Below, piece after piece: positions 5,477 through 5,627 of a DNA stretch of 5,627 nt. Where the stretch lies: NCBI GenBank assembly GCA_900553155.1, contig USCM01000136.1, forward strand, positions 1-5,627, written 5' to 3'. Origin of the DNA: an uncultured Prevotella sp. (GTDB lineage: Bacteria > Bacteroidota > Bacteroidia > Bacteroidales > Bacteroidaceae). The notes beneath the pieces were generated by a model. It did no database searches. It saw only the letters and a program-made list of their open reading frames with translations, and was not told the DNA's origin. How positions within the stretch are numbered: position 1 is the stretch's first letter; each line of letters opens with the position of its first letter. The translations under genes were made by a program, and so were the position numbers.

Positions 5477-5627
5477 ATGAAGAGAACGCTTATTACAATG
5501 GGCGTGTTCACAGCAGTTTTGTGTACGCTCGCCTTTACCCCGACAGGTCAAGGCCCTATTAGCAAAATCAAGCAAATGGTAAGTTCTGCCGACAAGCCGG
5601 TGGAACAGTCGGTAACCACAAAGAAGG
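5477..5627 (+). CDS. N-terminal part of an exported protein of unknown function
   Basis: ATG 5477 opens a frame that runs off the right edge after 50 codons. It begins MKRTLITMGVFTAVLCTLAF, a signal-peptide-like start with basic KR followed by a hydrophobic core, then TPTGQGPISKIKQM and a polar, lysine-rich stretch. Cys16 sits inside the hydrophobic core rather than in a lipobox, so an ordinary exported protein or a single-pass membrane protein is more likely than a lipoprotein. The A-rich leader just before the ATG (AAACTTAACGCA) is typical of Bacteroidetes starts without a Shine-Dalgarno sequence. It is separated from the PUL by the terminator and repeat region and probably belongs to a different transcription unit. 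Too little is present to name a function. Confidence 0.75.
   Translation, partial: MKRTLITMGVFTAVLCTLAFTPTGQGPISKIKQMVSSADKPVEQSVTTKK

Overview
The window looks like chromosomal DNA of a Bacteroidales bacterium, most likely Prevotella or a close relative. Four things support this: a SusD/RagB C-terminus, a lipoprotein of the heparinase II/III superfamily, a C-terminal tail of the short type IX-secretion style common in Prevotella, and promoter-like boxes matching the Bacteroidetes -7 consensus TAnnTTTG. Start codons also lack strong Shine-Dalgarno sequences. Species and substrate cannot be fixed from the sequence alone.

Left part (1-4270): the 3' end of a polysaccharide utilization locus (PUL), all on the + strand. 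In order it holds the end of a susD-like gene (2-265), a 12-bp-stem hairpin (274-308), two small secreted proteins that are diverged tandem paralogues (343-876 and 909-1583), and an 871-residue lipoprotein with a DUF4962-like N-terminal region and a heparinase II/III-type lyase fold (1584-4199). The second paralogue alone carries a C-terminal sorting-like tail, and its stop codon directly abuts the ATG of the lyase. A 22-bp perfect hairpin (4222-4270) closes the operon. The inferred logic is that SusC (off the left edge) and SusD import a polysaccharide, the two small beta-rich proteins may bind it at the surface or in the periplasm, and the lyase cleaves it, probably at uronic acid residues.

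Middle (4271-5476): about 1.2 kb with no long gene but a dense set of repeats. Two arms of about 142 bp in inverted orientation (4284-4425 and 4970-5110) bracket about 545 bp. That interior holds a 26-bp perfect direct repeat, a set of degenerate ACGTTCATTA-type repeats, a GC-rich hairpin, divergent promoter-like boxes and a possible 44-codon minus-strand ORF. Just outside the right arm is an array of six 22-bp tandem repeats (5122-5253) falling into two subfamilies of three. Nothing was recognised in 5254-5319, and 4701-4742 is also featureless.

Right end: a TATCTTTG box (5320-5327), a leader of about 140 nt with a small hairpin, and the start of a new exported protein gene (5477 to the edge) that cannot be identified from the 50 codons present.
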